Positions 17,082 to 27,235 of a DNA stretch of 64,000 nucleotides are shown here, piece by piece; the first letter of the stretch is position 1; the number at the start of each line of letters is the position of its first letter. Source of the stretch: Evansella vedderi (GTDB lineage Bacteria > Bacillota > Bacilli > Bacillales > Salisediminibacteriaceae). Location of the stretch: the NCBI RefSeq assembly GCF_030813435.1, contig NZ_JAUSUG010000001.1, positions 485,117-549,116 on the forward strand. Reading direction: 5' to 3'. Position numbers and translations under genes: made by a program. Under the pieces are notes generated by a model. It was not told the DNA's origin and searched no databases. It saw nothing but the letters and a program-made list of their open reading frames with translations.

Positions 17082-17251
17082 CCTTACTAATGAACGAGTA
17101 AATGTCAACTATATAAAGGCAAAAGGGGGAACTGCCGCACAATACAATCGAACAATCAAGCTGTAGCAATCGCAACCCTATTTTTACCGTAAGTTAATCA
17201 AGTCTTGGGGGAAGTTCTTGCAATTATAATATGTAATTGGAGGGGTTATGT

Positions 17252-19054
17252 ATGGGGTTAGGTATGTTGTCATTTTTGGCATTAACACCGATTATTGTTG
17301 TATTTATCTTTTTAGTTATCTTGAATTGGCCAGCTAAAAGAGCGATGCCACTGGCGTTAGTTGTTACTGTTTTGTTAGCTTTGTTCGTTTGGGGTACGGA
17401 AATGGCGAAGGTAGGGGGAGCCATTGTTCATGGAATTGTAAGCGCTTTAAATATCTTGTTTATTGTGTTTGGAGCCATACTTTTACTTAATACTTTGAAA
17501 GAAAGCGGTGCCTTACAAACGATACGCCGTGGATTCACGGACATTTCTCCGGACCGTCGTGTACAGGCGATCATTATCGCTTGGTTATTCGGATCCTTTA
17601 TTGAAGGGGCAGCGGGATTCGGTACACCAGCGGCAATTGCTGCACCATTATTGGTGGCCATCGGCTTCCCGGCGATGGCAGCGGTAGTGGTTGCCCTTAT
17701 CATTCAAAGTACACCTGTTTCCTTTGGAGCCATCGGAACACCAATTCTTGTTGGGGTAAACAACGGAATTGGTGGTCAGGAAAACGTTATGGCAGCTCTC
17801 GGAAGCCAGCCATTAAGTGAGTATATAAACTTTATTGGTGCTCAAGTAGCAATGATTCATGGGTTAGTCGGTGTCCTTGTACCATTGTTAATGGCAGGAA
17901 TTCTCACTCGTTTCTTTGGTAAATCTCGTTCTTTTGCTGAGGGCTTTAAAGTGTGGAAGTTTGCCCTATTTGCAGCGGCAGCGTTTATTATACCGGCAAA
18001 TATTGTGGCGAATCTCCTAGGACCAGAATTCCCATCCCTGTTAGGAGCCCTTATTGGATTAGTCATTGTGGTTCCAGCTGCAAAGGCAGGTTGGTTCCAA
18101 CCTAAGGCAGAAGACCGATTTGATTTTGAAGAGCGCAGCAAGTGGGAGCCAGAGTGGATTGGAACTTTGCAGGATGCTTCTAAAGCAGAAATTACTGGCA
18201 AGTCCATGAACATGGTTGTTGCTTGGTTCCCTTACATTTTAGTTGCCGTTTTACTCGTTTTAACACGTACTTGGGATTGGTTGAAGGGAATATTAACCAA
18301 TTCCAATGTTACCTTAGCCTGGAATGACATTTTTGGTTCCGGCATAAATACATCTTCTCAACCGTTCTATTTACCTGGGTTCATTTTCATTATTGTTTCC
18401 CTCGCCACTTATTTTGTTCATAAAATGGGCAGCAACGGAAATAGCGGGGGATACGCCAGAGCTTGGAAGGAATCCTTTGGAACATTAGTCGGGGCAGCCT
18501 CGGCATTATTATTTGCTGTTCCAATGGTTCAGGTGTTCATCAACTCAGCTTCAGACCAATATGCTAGTATGCCACTTATCTTGGCAGATGCCACGTCTAA
18601 CCTAGCAGGGGAATTCTGGCCCTTATTTGCTCCAATTATCGGTGCACTGGGTGCCTTTATCGCAGGTAGTAATACAGTAAGTAATATGATGTTCTCTCTA
18701 TTCCAATTCAGTACTGCCGAAGGGATCGGATTAGATGCTGCAGGTGCCGGTATCATCGTTTCTTTACAAGCAGTTGGTGGAGCAGCGGGGAATATGATTA
18801 CAGTGCATAACGTCGTTGCGGCAGCGGCAACCGTTGGCTTGCTAGGAAAAGAAGGTCTTGTTATTCGAAAAACCATTATACCGATGGTCTACTATGTGGG
18901 TGCTGCGGGCTTACTAGGTATGGCCCTTGTCGCCGGAAGCTTTAATTTCTGGTACATTGCGTGGATCGTTTTTGCAGCAGCGTTCTTAGCTGTTATCTAT
19001 AAAAATAAGCAAAAAACACCACTGGATCAACAGAAAAAGAAATCTGCAGTATAA
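17252..19054 (+). CDS. L-lactate permease (LctP/LutP family)
   Basis: A 600-residue membrane permease with about 12-14 segments that imports L-lactate (and often glycolate) with protons. Family signs are [21 protein letters not shown] near residue 110, [12 protein letters not shown], and the C-terminal [14 protein letters not shown] and [17 protein letters not shown] stretches. The start is ATG at 17252, 6 nt after GGAGGGG; an in-frame TTG at 17237 lies inside that site. A promoter and LutR-like box precede it by ~175 nt. A hairpin separates it from the regulator gene. Confidence 0.92.
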   Translation: MGLGMLSFLALTPIIVVFIFLVILNWPAKRAMPLALVVTVLLALFVWGTEMAKVGGAIVHGIVSALNILFIVFGAILLLNTLKESGALQTIRRGFTDISPDRRVQAIIIAWLFGSFIEGAAGFGTPAAIAAPLLVAIGFPAMAAVVVALIIQSTPVSFGAIGTPILVGVNNGIGGQENVMAALGSQPLSEYINFIGAQVAMIHGLVGVLVPLLMAGILTRFFGKSRSFAEGFKVWKFALFAAAAFIIPANIVANLLGPEFPSLLGALIGLVIVVPAAKAGWFQPKAEDRFDFEERSKWEPEWIGTLQDASKAEITGKSMNMVVAWFPYILVAVLLVLTRTWDWLKGILTNSNVTLAWNDIFGSGINTSSQPFYLPGFIFIIVSLATYFVHKMGSNGNSGGYARAWKESFGTLVGAASALLFAVPMVQVFINSASDQYASMPLILADATSNLAGEFWPLFAPIIGALGAFIAGSNTVSNMMFSLFQFSTAEGIGLDAAGAGIIVSLQAVGGAAGNMITVHNVVAAAATVGLLGKEGLVIRKTIIPMVYYVGAAGLLGMALVAGSFNFWYIAWIVFAAAFLAVIYKNKQKTPLDQQKKKSAV

Positions 19055-19065
19055 ATAACTACGGA

Positions 19066-19100
19066 GAAGGAAGGCATCGCATCAGCCTTCCTTCTATCCT
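19066..19100 (+). terminator. Hairpin after lactate permease gene
   Basis: GAAGGAAGGC pairs with GCCTTCCTTC around 9 nt, followed by TATCCTTATT. The T run is weak, so some transcripts may read on into the regulator gene. Confidence 0.6.
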
Positions 19101-19153
19101 TATTAAAGGTTAGTTATACATTTATATCCCTTAGATAGCAGGTGAAATTAACA

Positions 19154-19867
19154 GTGGAAATGATACGTCGTCAAAAAATTTATGAAATTGTAGCCAATAA
19201 AATAAAAGAGAAGATCAAGAACGGAGAATTGAAACCAGGAGATAAACTAGAAACGGTGGAGCAAATGGCAAAAAGCTATGGTGTAGGCCGTTCCGCCATT
19301 CGAGAAGCACTAACCACCCTAAGAGGTATGGGCTTAATAGAAATGAAGCAAGGAGAGGGAACATTTGTAAAAGAATATGATTACTCCCACTTTATTCCTT
19401 CAAAAGACTCTTTACTATTATTAGACAAGAAGGAATTAAGAGATTTATTTGAGGTCCGAAAAATTTTAGAAACAAGTACTGCATTTATTGCTGCCCAAAA
19501 TCGTAACAAAGATGACTTAACTCTAATAAAAAACGCATTAGATAAAATGACCACAGCAGTAGATAATGAAGAACAGGTGGAGCGGGCAGATGTGGAGTTT
19601 CATTTAGCAATTGCAGAAGCAACACACAATAGTTTTTTAATCGAATTGATGCATCATATTTCCGATGCTCTTTTTAGCACAATGAGAGAAAGTCGGAGAT
19701 TCTGGCAGAGTTCTGAAAAATTAACTTTACAAAGACTATACCTAGAACACGAAAGTATCTATCATGCTATTGTGGATCAAAACTCGGAATTAGCCAAAGA
19801 GATCATGCAGTCTCACCTTGAAAAAGTGAAAGGTGGACTCCATTCTATGGAAAAAGATGAGCAATAA
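19154..19867 (+). CDS. GntR/FadR-family regulator, LutR/LldR-like
   Basis: About 237 residues: an N-terminal winged helix (residues ~5-70, with GELKPGDKLE, VGRSAIREAL and GLIEMKQGEGTFV), then an FCD-type all-helical ligand domain with metal-binding His/Asp/Glu positions (DVEFHLAIAEATHN, HESIYHAI). Best read as the repressor of the adjacent lactate permease, relieved by lactate. The start is GTG at 19154, 8 nt after AGGTGA; the GTG at 19142 sits on that site. Position and the TCATCAGATGA operator agree with this job; direct regulation is inferred. Confidence 0.85.
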   Translation: MEMIRRQKIYEIVANKIKEKIKNGELKPGDKLETVEQMAKSYGVGRSAIREALTTLRGMGLIEMKQGEGTFVKEYDYSHFIPSKDSLLLLDKKELRDLFEVRKILETSTAFIAAQNRNKDDLTLIKNALDKMTTAVDNEEQVERADVEFHLAIAEATHNSFLIELMHHISDALFSTMRESRRFWQSSEKLTLQRLYLEHESIYHAIVDQNSELAKEIMQSHLEKVKGGLHSMEKDEQ

Positions 19868-20033
19868 AGAGGGGAACAGGCAGAAAAGGGTTAATCAAAA
19901 TGCTTGTTTGCCTTTTTTGTTTAAAAAATATCAACCCCTCTTTGTCAGTAAATCTAACATACTATTTTTAATTATAAGAATTTTTCAAAAGACAAACGTG
20001 TTCAAATGTGTTAATATACTTAATATCGGAAAT

Positions 20034-20061
20034 ATTAAGGAAACATTCCTTAATTAAGGAA
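20034..20061. promoter_or_regulatory. Overlapping palindromes upstream of the AbgT gene
   Basis: ATTAAGGAA-ACA-TTCCTTAAT (20034-20054) is a perfect 21-bp inverted repeat and shares its right arm with TTCCTTAATTAAGGAA (20046-20061). A further TTCCTTAAT lies at 20119, 73 nt (about seven helical turns) after the one at 20046. This looks like an operator set for the AbgT operon; the regulator at 25785 is the obvious candidate, by inference. Confidence 0.6.
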
Positions 20062-20154
20062 AGGGACCCTTATTCTATATTCAACGAAAGTAACATGGTC
20101 ATTAAATGAAGGATCCCGTTCCTTAATCCAAAAAAATCGAAGGAAGGTGTTTTA

Positions 20155-21693
20155 ATGTCACAGCCACAATTAAACCCTGAAACAGGAGAGAAGAAAGGTT
20201 TGTTCATGCGCTTTTTAGATACCGTTGAACGAATCGGTAACAAACTGCCTCATCCATTTATGTTATTTGTGTATTTAGCTGCCTTTGTTATGGTCCTTTC
20301 CATGATTGTGAGCAGTTTCGGTGTAACCGTTGTTCACCCAGGAACACAGGAAGAAATGGCAATTAAAAGCTTACTTACAGGAGAAGGACTCAATTACATC
20401 ATTAGCTCTATGCTCAGTAACTTTACTGGCTTTGCTCCACTAGGACTAGTTCTTGTAATGATGTTAGGGATTGGTCTTGCTCAAAAGGTTGGCTTAATAC
20501 AAACTTTTATGAGGAAGGCGATTATTAATGCTCCTCCAAAACTGGTTACATATGCGGTGCTTTTTGCAGGGGTTATTGGTAACCTTGCATCAGACGCTGC
20601 ATTAATTATTGTACCGCCTCTTGCGGCTATGGTGTTTTACGGTTTAGGAAGACATCCTCTTGCTGGTCTTGCAGCTGGATTTGCTGGTGCAGGTGCTGGT
20701 TTTACAGCAAATATATTTATCGCTGGTACGGATGCCCTTTTATCGGGAATTTCTACAGAGGTTGCCCAGACGGTTCAAGAAGGATTTGTAGTCACCCCAG
20801 TTGACAACTGGTTCTTCATGATTTTTTCCGTATTAATGCTTATGTTTGTTGGTGCATTTGTAACGGAAAAAATAATTGAGCCGAAGCTTGGCAAATATGA
20901 AGGAAATGCAGAAAAGCGTTTAGAGGAAATTACTCAAACGGAAAACCGCGGACTTCGCAATGCTATGTTTGCTGGTCTTGTGTATATCGGATTAGTTGCC
21001 TTAGTTGTTCTGCCATCAGATGCTCCACTTAGAGGCCCAGACGGTGGGTTAGTTCCTTCTCCGTTTTTAAGTGGAATTATTCCGATTATTCTATTCTTCT
21101 TTATTACTGTTGCAGTTGCTTACGGGCTTACTGTTGGAAAAATCAAAGGTACTGCAGATATTCCTAATTACATGTCCGAGGCGATGAAGGATATGTCTGG
21201 CTATATCGTGTTAATTTTTGCTGCATCCCAGTTCATTGCTTATTTTAACTGGAGTAACCTAGGGATCTGGGTTGCCGTAAACGGGGCGGAGTTTTTACAA
21301 AATGCTAATTTAACGGGTGTATTTGTTATCGTTGGATTTACTCTTTTAACAGCGATTATCAACTTGTTTATCTTTAGTGGTTCAGCACAGTGGGCGTTAA
21401 TGGCCCCGATCTTTATTCCAATGTTTATGATCTTAGATTACAACCCTGCCTACGTGCAGCTAGCATACCGAATCGGGGATTCTGCCACTAACATTATCAC
21501 ACCGTTGAATCCGTATATGCTCGTTGTCCTTGCCTTTATGCGCGAATACGACAAAAAAGCTGGCTTCGGTACATTGTTTGCCATCATGCTTCCATATGCC
21601 CTATTCTTCCTAGCGTTCTGGATTGTCATCTTCGTAGTATGGACATTCACTGGAATTCCAATTGGACCAGGAGTGGAAATGAAGCTTAACTAG
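20155..21693 (+). CDS. AbgT family transporter
   Basis: A 512-residue membrane protein of the AbgT family, which imports p-aminobenzoyl-glutamate in E. coli and exports sulfonamides in some relatives. Family signs are RIGNKLPHPFMLFVYL near the N terminus, AGFTANIFIAGTDALLSGIS near residue 185, FSGSAQWALMAPIF and RIGDSATNIITPLNPY near the C terminus. The start is ATG behind AAGGAAGGTG. It heads a cluster of three M20 hydrolases, so import of an acylated amino acid or dipeptide for hydrolysis is likely. Confidence 0.9.
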   Translation: MSQPQLNPETGEKKGLFMRFLDTVERIGNKLPHPFMLFVYLAAFVMVLSMIVSSFGVTVVHPGTQEEMAIKSLLTGEGLNYIISSMLSNFTGFAPLGLVLVMMLGIGLAQKVGLIQTFMRKAIINAPPKLVTYAVLFAGVIGNLASDAALIIVPPLAAMVFYGLGRHPLAGLAAGFAGAGAGFTANIFIAGTDALLSGISTEVAQTVQEGFVVTPVDNWFFMIFSVLMLMFVGAFVTEKIIEPKLGKYEGNAEKRLEEITQTENRGLRNAMFAGLVYIGLVALVVLPSDAPLRGPDGGLVPSPFLSGIIPIILFFFITVAVAYGLTVGKIKGTADIPNYMSEAMKDMSGYIVLIFAASQFIAYFNWSNLGIWVAVNGAEFLQNANLTGVFVIVGFTLLTAIINLFIFSGSAQWALMAPIFIPMFMILDYNPAYVQLAYRIGDSATNIITPLNPYMLVVLAFMREYDKKAGFGTLFAIMLPYALFFLAFWIVIFVVWTFTGIPIGPGVEMKLN

Positions 21694-21778
21694 TAAAGTT
21701 TTCAAAGTATACTATATTTTTCACAATTTATTAGTATAGTAATGTAAGTCCACTAATTTTATAGATAAAAAACAGGTA

Positions 21779-21812
21779 GAAAAGGGAGAATGTCTTTTGG
21801 CTTCTCCTTTTC
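21779..21812 (+). terminator. Hairpin between AbgT and first M20 gene
   Basis: GAAAAGGGAGAA pairs with TTCTCCTTTTC around ~10 nt. No T run follows, so it may stabilise the upstream transcript or terminate only in part. Confidence 0.45.
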
Positions 21813-21913
21813 ACCATTTCACCTTAATATGGAAAATAACTTCCCTATTACCGCACGAAAACGATACAAGAACAGGGAATTTATAATAAATTTTTTTATT
21901 GGAGTTGACAGTA

Positions 21914-23137
21914 ATGAAACCATCAGTGCAAGGTTTTGGAGAAAAAATATTTGAAGAAGTTTTAGCTTTAAGACGTCATTTTCATCAGTATCCAGAGCTG
22001 AGCGGAGAAGAGTTTGAAACAGCAAATAAGGTCAAGGAGACCCTCGAAGCATACGGTATTCCATACACGGACGGATATGCAAAAACAGGTGTCCTTGGTG
22101 TTATTGAAGGGGGGAAACCTGGGAAAACAGTAGCACTCAGAGCAGATATGGATGCACTGCCAATAGAAGAGCAAAATGATCATCCGTATGTATCAAAAGT
22201 AAAAGGGAAAATGCATGCGTGTGGACACGATGCCCATACCGCCATGCTCCTTGGGGCTGGTAAACTACTGAACGATAGGAAAGAAGATCTTCCAGGAAAA
22301 GTCCTTCTCGTATTTCAGCCTTCTGAGGAATTTACCCCAAGGGGAGGGGCGGAGCCAATGATGGAAGATGGTGTTTTCCGTGAACACGAACCGGACGCTA
22401 TTTTTGCCCAGCATGTGTGGCCTGACTTGCCTGTTGGACAAATTGGCACCATGGGGGGCTCTATGATGGGGGCATCCGATCGATTTAAGGTCATCATTGA
22501 AGGGGCAGGAGGCCATGCGAGCATGCCCCATCAAACAGTGGATGCCATCATCGTAGCCAATTCCGTCATCTCCAGCTTGCAGACAATCGTTAGTAGAAAC
22601 GTGAACCCGATTCACTCTGCTGTTTTGACCATTGGGAAAATAGAGGGTGGCAGTCGTTACAACGTCATTGCAGACAAGGTAGTTTTGGAAGGGACGATCC
22701 GTACGTACACACAAGAAACGAAAAATGTGGTGAAGGAGCGCTTCCACGACATCGTATACGGAGTTTCGAAGACAATGGGGGCCCATGCTACGATTCAATA
22801 TTTTGATGGCTACCCTGCCACCGTAAATACTCCCCATTGGGCAGAGCATGTGAAAAAAACGGCTCGACAGCTTTACGGAGATAAGGCAGCCCCTGACGTT
22901 GAACCATGCTTAGGAGGGGAGGATTTCAGTCGATTCCTCTTAAAATATCCAGGTGCTTATTTTTGGTTAGGAACGGCTGTTCCAGGAGTGGAAAAACAAA
23001 ACCCCCTCCATGATCCTAAGTTTAAGATGGATCCGAAGGCCCTTTCTTATGGAACAGAGTTAATGGCTCAGGTAGCTATCGATGCCCTATTTGAACTGAA
23101 GGACAAGAAAATTACGGTTAACCTTAGGGCGGAATAG
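21914..23137 (+). CDS. M20D amidohydrolase (hippurate hydrolase-like)
   Basis: A 407-residue zinc amidohydrolase of the M20D group (hippuricase, N-acyl-amino-acid hydrolases). Motifs in order: RRHFHQYPELSGEE, ALRADMDALPI (Asp), MHACGHDAHTAMLLG (Cys/His ligands), FQPSEEF (catalytic Glu pair) and GGEDFSRFL. The small dimerisation domain lies at ~190-300. It starts with ATG 9 nt after GGAG; an upstream TTG overlaps that site. It belongs with the next two genes (gaps of 32 and -3 bp). Confidence 0.87.
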   Translation: MKPSVQGFGEKIFEEVLALRRHFHQYPELSGEEFETANKVKETLEAYGIPYTDGYAKTGVLGVIEGGKPGKTVALRADMDALPIEEQNDHPYVSKVKGKMHACGHDAHTAMLLGAGKLLNDRKEDLPGKVLLVFQPSEEFTPRGGAEPMMEDGVFREHEPDAIFAQHVWPDLPVGQIGTMGGSMMGASDRFKVIIEGAGGHASMPHQTVDAIIVANSVISSLQTIVSRNVNPIHSAVLTIGKIEGGSRYNVIADKVVLEGTIRTYTQETKNVVKERFHDIVYGVSKTMGAHATIQYFDGYPATVNTPHWAEHVKKTARQLYGDKAAPDVEPCLGGEDFSRFLLKYPGAYFWLGTAVPGVEKQNPLHDPKFKMDPKALSYGTELMAQVAIDALFELKDKKITVNLRAE

Positions 23138-23169
23138 CTTTTTAAGTAACTTTATAGGAGGACAGTCTT

Positions 23170-24492
23170 GTGAGTATAGATGAAAAGAAATTATCTGATT
23201 TTTTTACGAATCTAGATGAATGGCTGGTGAAAACGAGAAGAAAGCTGCATCAGTACCCTGAGGTAGGCTGGACAGAATATTTTACAACCTATCTAATTGT
23301 TGAATCTTTAAAGGAGATAGATGAGGATTTCACCTTATATATTGGAAAGGACGCTCTCGTTTCGGAAGAAAGAATGGGAGTTCCCTCTAATGAGGTTTTA
23401 ACAAAGGCAGAAGAACGGGCCCGCTCCTTAGGAGTACCGGAGAAGCTTATGGAAAAAATGGAGGGAGGCCATACGGGAGTAGTGGCTCAGCTAGATACGG
23501 GAAAGCCTGGTCCACATGTGGCCTTTCGCTTTGATATCGATGCTCTTCCCATTTTAGAATCAGAGGCTGATTCCCACGGACCAACCGCTAAAGCATTTCG
23601 TTCATGCAACGAGGGAGAGATGCATGCTTGTGCTCACGATGGCCACGCAACAATAGGACTTGGATTAGCAAGATTCATTTCGGAAGTGAAAGACCAGTTA
23701 TCAGGGAAGATAACACTGTTGTTCCAGCCGGCAGAAGAAGGGAGCAGGGGAGCCCTATCCATGGTAGAAAAAGGCTGGCTTGATGAGATTGACTATTTCA
23801 TGTCGGGGCATATCGGTGTAAAGCCTATGGAAATTGGGTATGTAGCGGCAACATGTGCAGGATTCTTAGCTACCACGAAAATTAATGCAAGTTTTTCAGG
23901 CAAATCGGCACATGCTGGAATTGCTCCTCAGGAAGGAAAGAATGCCCTTCTTGCTGCAGCGTCAGCAACCGTTCATCTTCATGGAATCACTCGCCACTCT
24001 AGTGGTGGAACGAGAATAAATGTTGGAAAAATAGAAGCTGGAAGGGGAAGAAATATCATTGCTGATAGAGGTTACTTAGAACTAGAAACTCGCGGAGATA
24101 CAACGGAATTAAATCAGTTTATGGTAGAGGAAGGGAAACGAATCCTTAATTCAACAGCCTCCCTCTTTAATGTAGATGTAAAGGTAGACATCGTTGGAGA
24201 AGGGATTGGAGCAGACTGTGATTCGTACTGGATCGAAAAAGTAAAGGATGTTTGTAAAAACAAAGGGGGAATAACCCATGTTATTCCAGAAGTAAGGATC
24301 AATGGCTCTGAGGATGCTACGTACATGATAAGAAGAGTTCAACAAAATGGCGGAAAAGCAACGTACATGATCTTCGGAACTCCGTTGGCTGCGGGTCATC
24401 ACCATCCACAGTTTGATTATGATGAACGGGTGCTGACAGTTGGAGTAGAGACGTTTGGAAGGATGCTTTTAAACTTGCAAGAGGGGGAATGA
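23170..24492 (+). CDS. AbgA-like M20 amidohydrolase
   Basis: 440 residues, the length of E. coli AbgA, which with AbgB cleaves p-aminobenzoyl-glutamate. It opens with KTRRKLHQYPEVGWTEY and has a long insert before AFRFDIDALPI, typical of AbgA and absent from ordinary M20D enzymes. Metal motifs are EMHACAHDGHATIGL, FQPAEEGSRGA and the C-terminal AAGHHHPQFDYDE. GTG start behind ATAGGAGGA. It overlaps the next gene by a few bases. AbgB is not evident, so the enzyme may be a homomer or act on other acyl-glutamates. Confidence 0.85.
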   Translation: MSIDEKKLSDFFTNLDEWLVKTRRKLHQYPEVGWTEYFTTYLIVESLKEIDEDFTLYIGKDALVSEERMGVPSNEVLTKAEERARSLGVPEKLMEKMEGGHTGVVAQLDTGKPGPHVAFRFDIDALPILESEADSHGPTAKAFRSCNEGEMHACAHDGHATIGLGLARFISEVKDQLSGKITLLFQPAEEGSRGALSMVEKGWLDEIDYFMSGHIGVKPMEIGYVAATCAGFLATTKINASFSGKSAHAGIAPQEGKNALLAAASATVHLHGITRHSSGGTRINVGKIEAGRGRNIIADRGYLELETRGDTTELNQFMVEEGKRILNSTASLFNVDVKVDIVGEGIGADCDSYWIEKVKDVCKNKGGITHVIPEVRINGSEDATYMIRRVQQNGGKATYMIFGTPLAAGHHHPQFDYDERVLTVGVETFGRMLLNLQEGE

Positions 24493-24494
24493 TG

Positions 24495-25739
24495 ATGAAG
24501 AGCTGGCTGGATAATAATTTAAAGGCGTTAAACCTCGTTGATACGATGGAGCAGGAGGAAGGCTTTACTAGACTTGGCTATAGTGAAGAAGAACTGCAAT
24601 CTATGAGAGTGTTTAAAGAGCTCAGTGAAGAGCTTGGATTGTATGTAAGAAAGGATGAAGCAGGAAATTTAATTGCCCGCTGGGAAGGGAAGAAGGACCT
24701 TCCTGCAGTAACGTTAGGCTCCCATGTGGATACGGTGAAGCACGGGGGTGGCTATGATGGAGTAGCGGGAGTCCTATGTGCTCTTGGTGCCATTAAAGCT
24801 TTAAAGGAAGAAGCCTTTCTACCACATCATCCTGTAGAAGTGATTTGCTTTGCTTCCGAGGAATCTTCCCGTTTTGGTGTATCCACAATTGGAAGTAAGT
24901 CAATGGCAGGTATAATAAAGGTAGATGAATTAGCAGACGTTTCTGATGACACGGGAGTAACGGTAAAGGAAGCAGTAAATAGTACTGGCTTGAATTGGGA
25001 AAGGATTCATGAGGCAGAACGTGACGAAAGGGAAATAAAAAGTTTTGTAGAATTACATATTGAGCAAGGTGTAGTTATTGAAAATGCCGGTGCTCAATTT
25101 GGTGTCGTATCTGCTGTTGCTTGTCCCGTTCGTCTGAAGGTGAAGGTTACAGGAAAAATGGGTCACACGGGGACAACCCCAATGGGAAGGCGACAGGATG
25201 CCTTTGTCGCTACAGCACCACTCATTACATACGTCTCTGAAGAAGCGGAAAAGCTTTCTCAGGAGTCGGAGCATGCTATTGTGGCGACAGCTAGTACCAT
25301 CAATCTATTGCCAAATGTCATGACTGTTATTCCGGGAACAGTGGAGTTGGGCATTGACATTCGCAGTGTAGATGACTCATTAAAAGCTAAACTGGCATCA
25401 GCCATTAAAGAGAAATGCAAGGAGCTAAAAGAAAAGTATCATGTTCAAATGGAGGTTCAAATCCTCGTGAATAATCCTTCTGTAAAACTAGACCTTAACC
25501 TTATGGACAATTTGAAAAAAATGGGTGAGGAACTAGGCTATAAGGGACACGAGATGATCAGCGGGGCAGGTCACGATGTCATGAATATGGCGAAAAAGTG
25601 GCCTTCAGGCTTAATCTTTATTCCGTGTAAGGATGGCTTAAGCCACCATCCAAAGGAACATGCCTCCCTGGAAGATTTAGAAATGGGTGTCCACTTACTC
25701 ACGGCCTATATAAAAAGAGAGTCGGCAGAGCTGGACTAA
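24495..25739 (+). CDS. M20 hydrolase, N-carbamoyl-amino-acid hydrolase/allantoate amidohydrolase type
   Basis: 414 residues of the HyuC/AmaB/AllC group. Motifs: LGSHVDTVKHGGGYDGVAG (His and Asp ligands), FASEESSRFG (Glu pair), ELHIEQGVVIE (His plus Glu), MGHTGTTPMGRRQDA in the dimer domain, and SGAGHDVMNM near 350. Members hydrolyse N-carbamoyl or N-formyl amino acids, or allantoate; the exact substrate is not visible. Three ATGs are stacked at 24489-24497; the third has the best spacing from AGGGGG. Translationally coupled to the previous gene. Confidence 0.85.
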   Translation: MKSWLDNNLKALNLVDTMEQEEGFTRLGYSEEELQSMRVFKELSEELGLYVRKDEAGNLIARWEGKKDLPAVTLGSHVDTVKHGGGYDGVAGVLCALGAIKALKEEAFLPHHPVEVICFASEESSRFGVSTIGSKSMAGIIKVDELADVSDDTGVTVKEAVNSTGLNWERIHEAERDEREIKSFVELHIEQGVVIENAGAQFGVVSAVACPVRLKVKVTGKMGHTGTTPMGRRQDAFVATAPLITYVSEEAEKLSQESEHAIVATASTINLLPNVMTVIPGTVELGIDIRSVDDSLKAKLASAIKEKCKELKEKYHVQMEVQILVNNPSVKLDLNLMDNLKKMGEELGYKGHEMISGAGHDVMNMAKKWPSGLIFIPCKDGLSHHPKEHASLEDLEMGVHLLTAYIKRESAELD

Positions 25740-25784
25740 TTGGAGAAGGCCTATTCCGTAATTTTTTAAAGAAGGTGATTTAGG

Positions 25785-27107
25785 ATGAAAGTGAAAATTG
25801 GGGTCGTGGGACCACAGGATTCTGTTGATAGAATTGTAGGAGTTGCCAATAGTTTTTCTGAATATAAGGATCTCGAAATCGTTTCTTTTCCTTACGCTCA
25901 TACAAAGGAAGCCGTTACCATTGTAAAGGAAAATCGCGATCAGGTAGACCAGTGGTTTTTCTCTGGGCAGGCACCTTATTTCTATGCAAAGTCAAAGGGA
26001 TTAACGGAGGAAGTGGAGATCAGCTATCCACCTTTATATGGATCAAGTCTTTTAGGTTCGCTCCTAGAGATGACATTAAAGGAGGAACAATCTTTTAGGG
26101 AAATTAGTTTGGACACAATCACAGCAGAAGAGGTAGCTTTTATTAGTAAAGCCCACGACCTCGAAGCATTTTCCTTTCAAACCTATTCTTATACAGAATA
26201 CCGGGAGTCCGATAAAATTGTCAGGTTTCATCAAGAGCTAAATGAATCTGGTCAATGTGAAGTGGCATTAACGTGCTTAAAGGAAGTGTATGAACGATTA
26301 CAAGATTTAGGGATTCCTTGCTATCGAATTATTCCTTCACAGCTTGCCATAAAGCTCGTTCTTCGCTATATGAAAGAGAGGGGCGAGTCCTCTAAGTACC
26401 GTCAATCCCAGATTGCAATAGTAGGGATCGAGGTAATTCACTCCGAGAACAGTGAAGAAGGGCAATATTACTCATATGAGCTGAAAAGGGATATATTAGA
26501 TTTAAAGCATATGCTTTTAGATGAAGCAGAGGATTTGCAGGGATCCTTTGTGCAAATTGGGGATGGCTTGTATTTCATTTATACAACGAGGGGAGAAATC
26601 GAATCGGATCTTAATGACAAAACAATTTTTTCCCAACTGTCCATGATCCGCACGAAAAGCAAGATTAAAGTAAGGATCGGTATTGGCTATGGAATCACTG
26701 CCGTCGATGCAGAGCAAAATGTTCGCCTCGCTTTACAATATGCCCGGAAAGAAAAGGATACTGTTCTAGTTAGTGTTAACGAAAAGCGAGAAGTACAGCA
26801 GTTTTCCGAAAAAGAAGTAGGCACTTCCATTGAATTTAAAACAAGAAACTGGGGAGAAGAATGGGAAAAAAAGTTCAAAGACGCAAATATTAGTCAGTCC
26901 ATTGTGAACAAACTGCACGCCCTCTCTTTCCACTATAAAAAAGATGTGGTCACCGTTAAAGATGTGGCCAAATGGCTGAAGGGAACAGAAAGAAATGCTC
27001 GCCGAATCCTTGGAGAAATGGAGCGGCTAGGACTAGCAAAAGTTAGTGGAATGGAACAATCAGGTTACGCCGGGCGCCCCAGCAAGGTTTATCAGTTCCT
27101 ATTTTAA
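25785..27107 (+). CDS. Probable transcriptional regulator with N-terminal sensor, cyclase-like middle and C-terminal winged helix
   Basis: 440 residues, not matched to a named protein. Residues 1-190 look like an alpha/beta ligand-binding domain (KIGVVGPQDSVDRIVGVAN, WFFSGQAPY). The middle (~200-345) resembles a nucleotide-cyclase fold such as GGDEF or GTP cyclohydrolase III, but no GGDEF motif is seen. The last ~80 residues form a winged helix (VTVKDVAKWLKGTERNARRILGEME), ending in YAGRPSKVYQF. I infer it senses a substrate or nucleotide and controls the AbgT-M20 operon it ends. A perfect hairpin follows. Confidence 0.6.
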   Translation: MKVKIGVVGPQDSVDRIVGVANSFSEYKDLEIVSFPYAHTKEAVTIVKENRDQVDQWFFSGQAPYFYAKSKGLTEEVEISYPPLYGSSLLGSLLEMTLKEEQSFREISLDTITAEEVAFISKAHDLEAFSFQTYSYTEYRESDKIVRFHQELNESGQCEVALTCLKEVYERLQDLGIPCYRIIPSQLAIKLVLRYMKERGESSKYRQSQIAIVGIEVIHSENSEEGQYYSYELKRDILDLKHMLLDEAEDLQGSFVQIGDGLYFIYTTRGEIESDLNDKTIFSQLSMIRTKSKIKVRIGIGYGITAVDAEQNVRLALQYARKEKDTVLVSVNEKREVQQFSEKEVGTSIEFKTRNWGEEWEKKFKDANISQSIVNKLHALSFHYKKDVVTVKDVAKWLKGTERNARRILGEMERLGLAKVSGMEQSGYAGRPSKVYQFLF

Positions 27108-27235
27108 TAGAGGGTGATTCTAAAAGAATACAAAAGTATTAAAATGACAGCAAACTTCGCGCTGCGCGATTCAAGGGAAAGTGCACCCTCGAGCTCTGAG
27201 TTATTGCGGCGGAAGCTTATACGCGGTATTGAACG

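Noticed and set aside
20034..20150. T-box or riboswitch in the AbgT leader
   Set aside because: No specifier loop, AGGGTGGNACCGCG motif or terminator/antiterminator pair; simple palindromes explain the sequence better.
22265..22849. 194-aa minus-strand frame within the M20D gene
   Set aside because: Pure shadow of the hydrolase gene; composition rich in Cys, His and Arg as expected for antisense translation.
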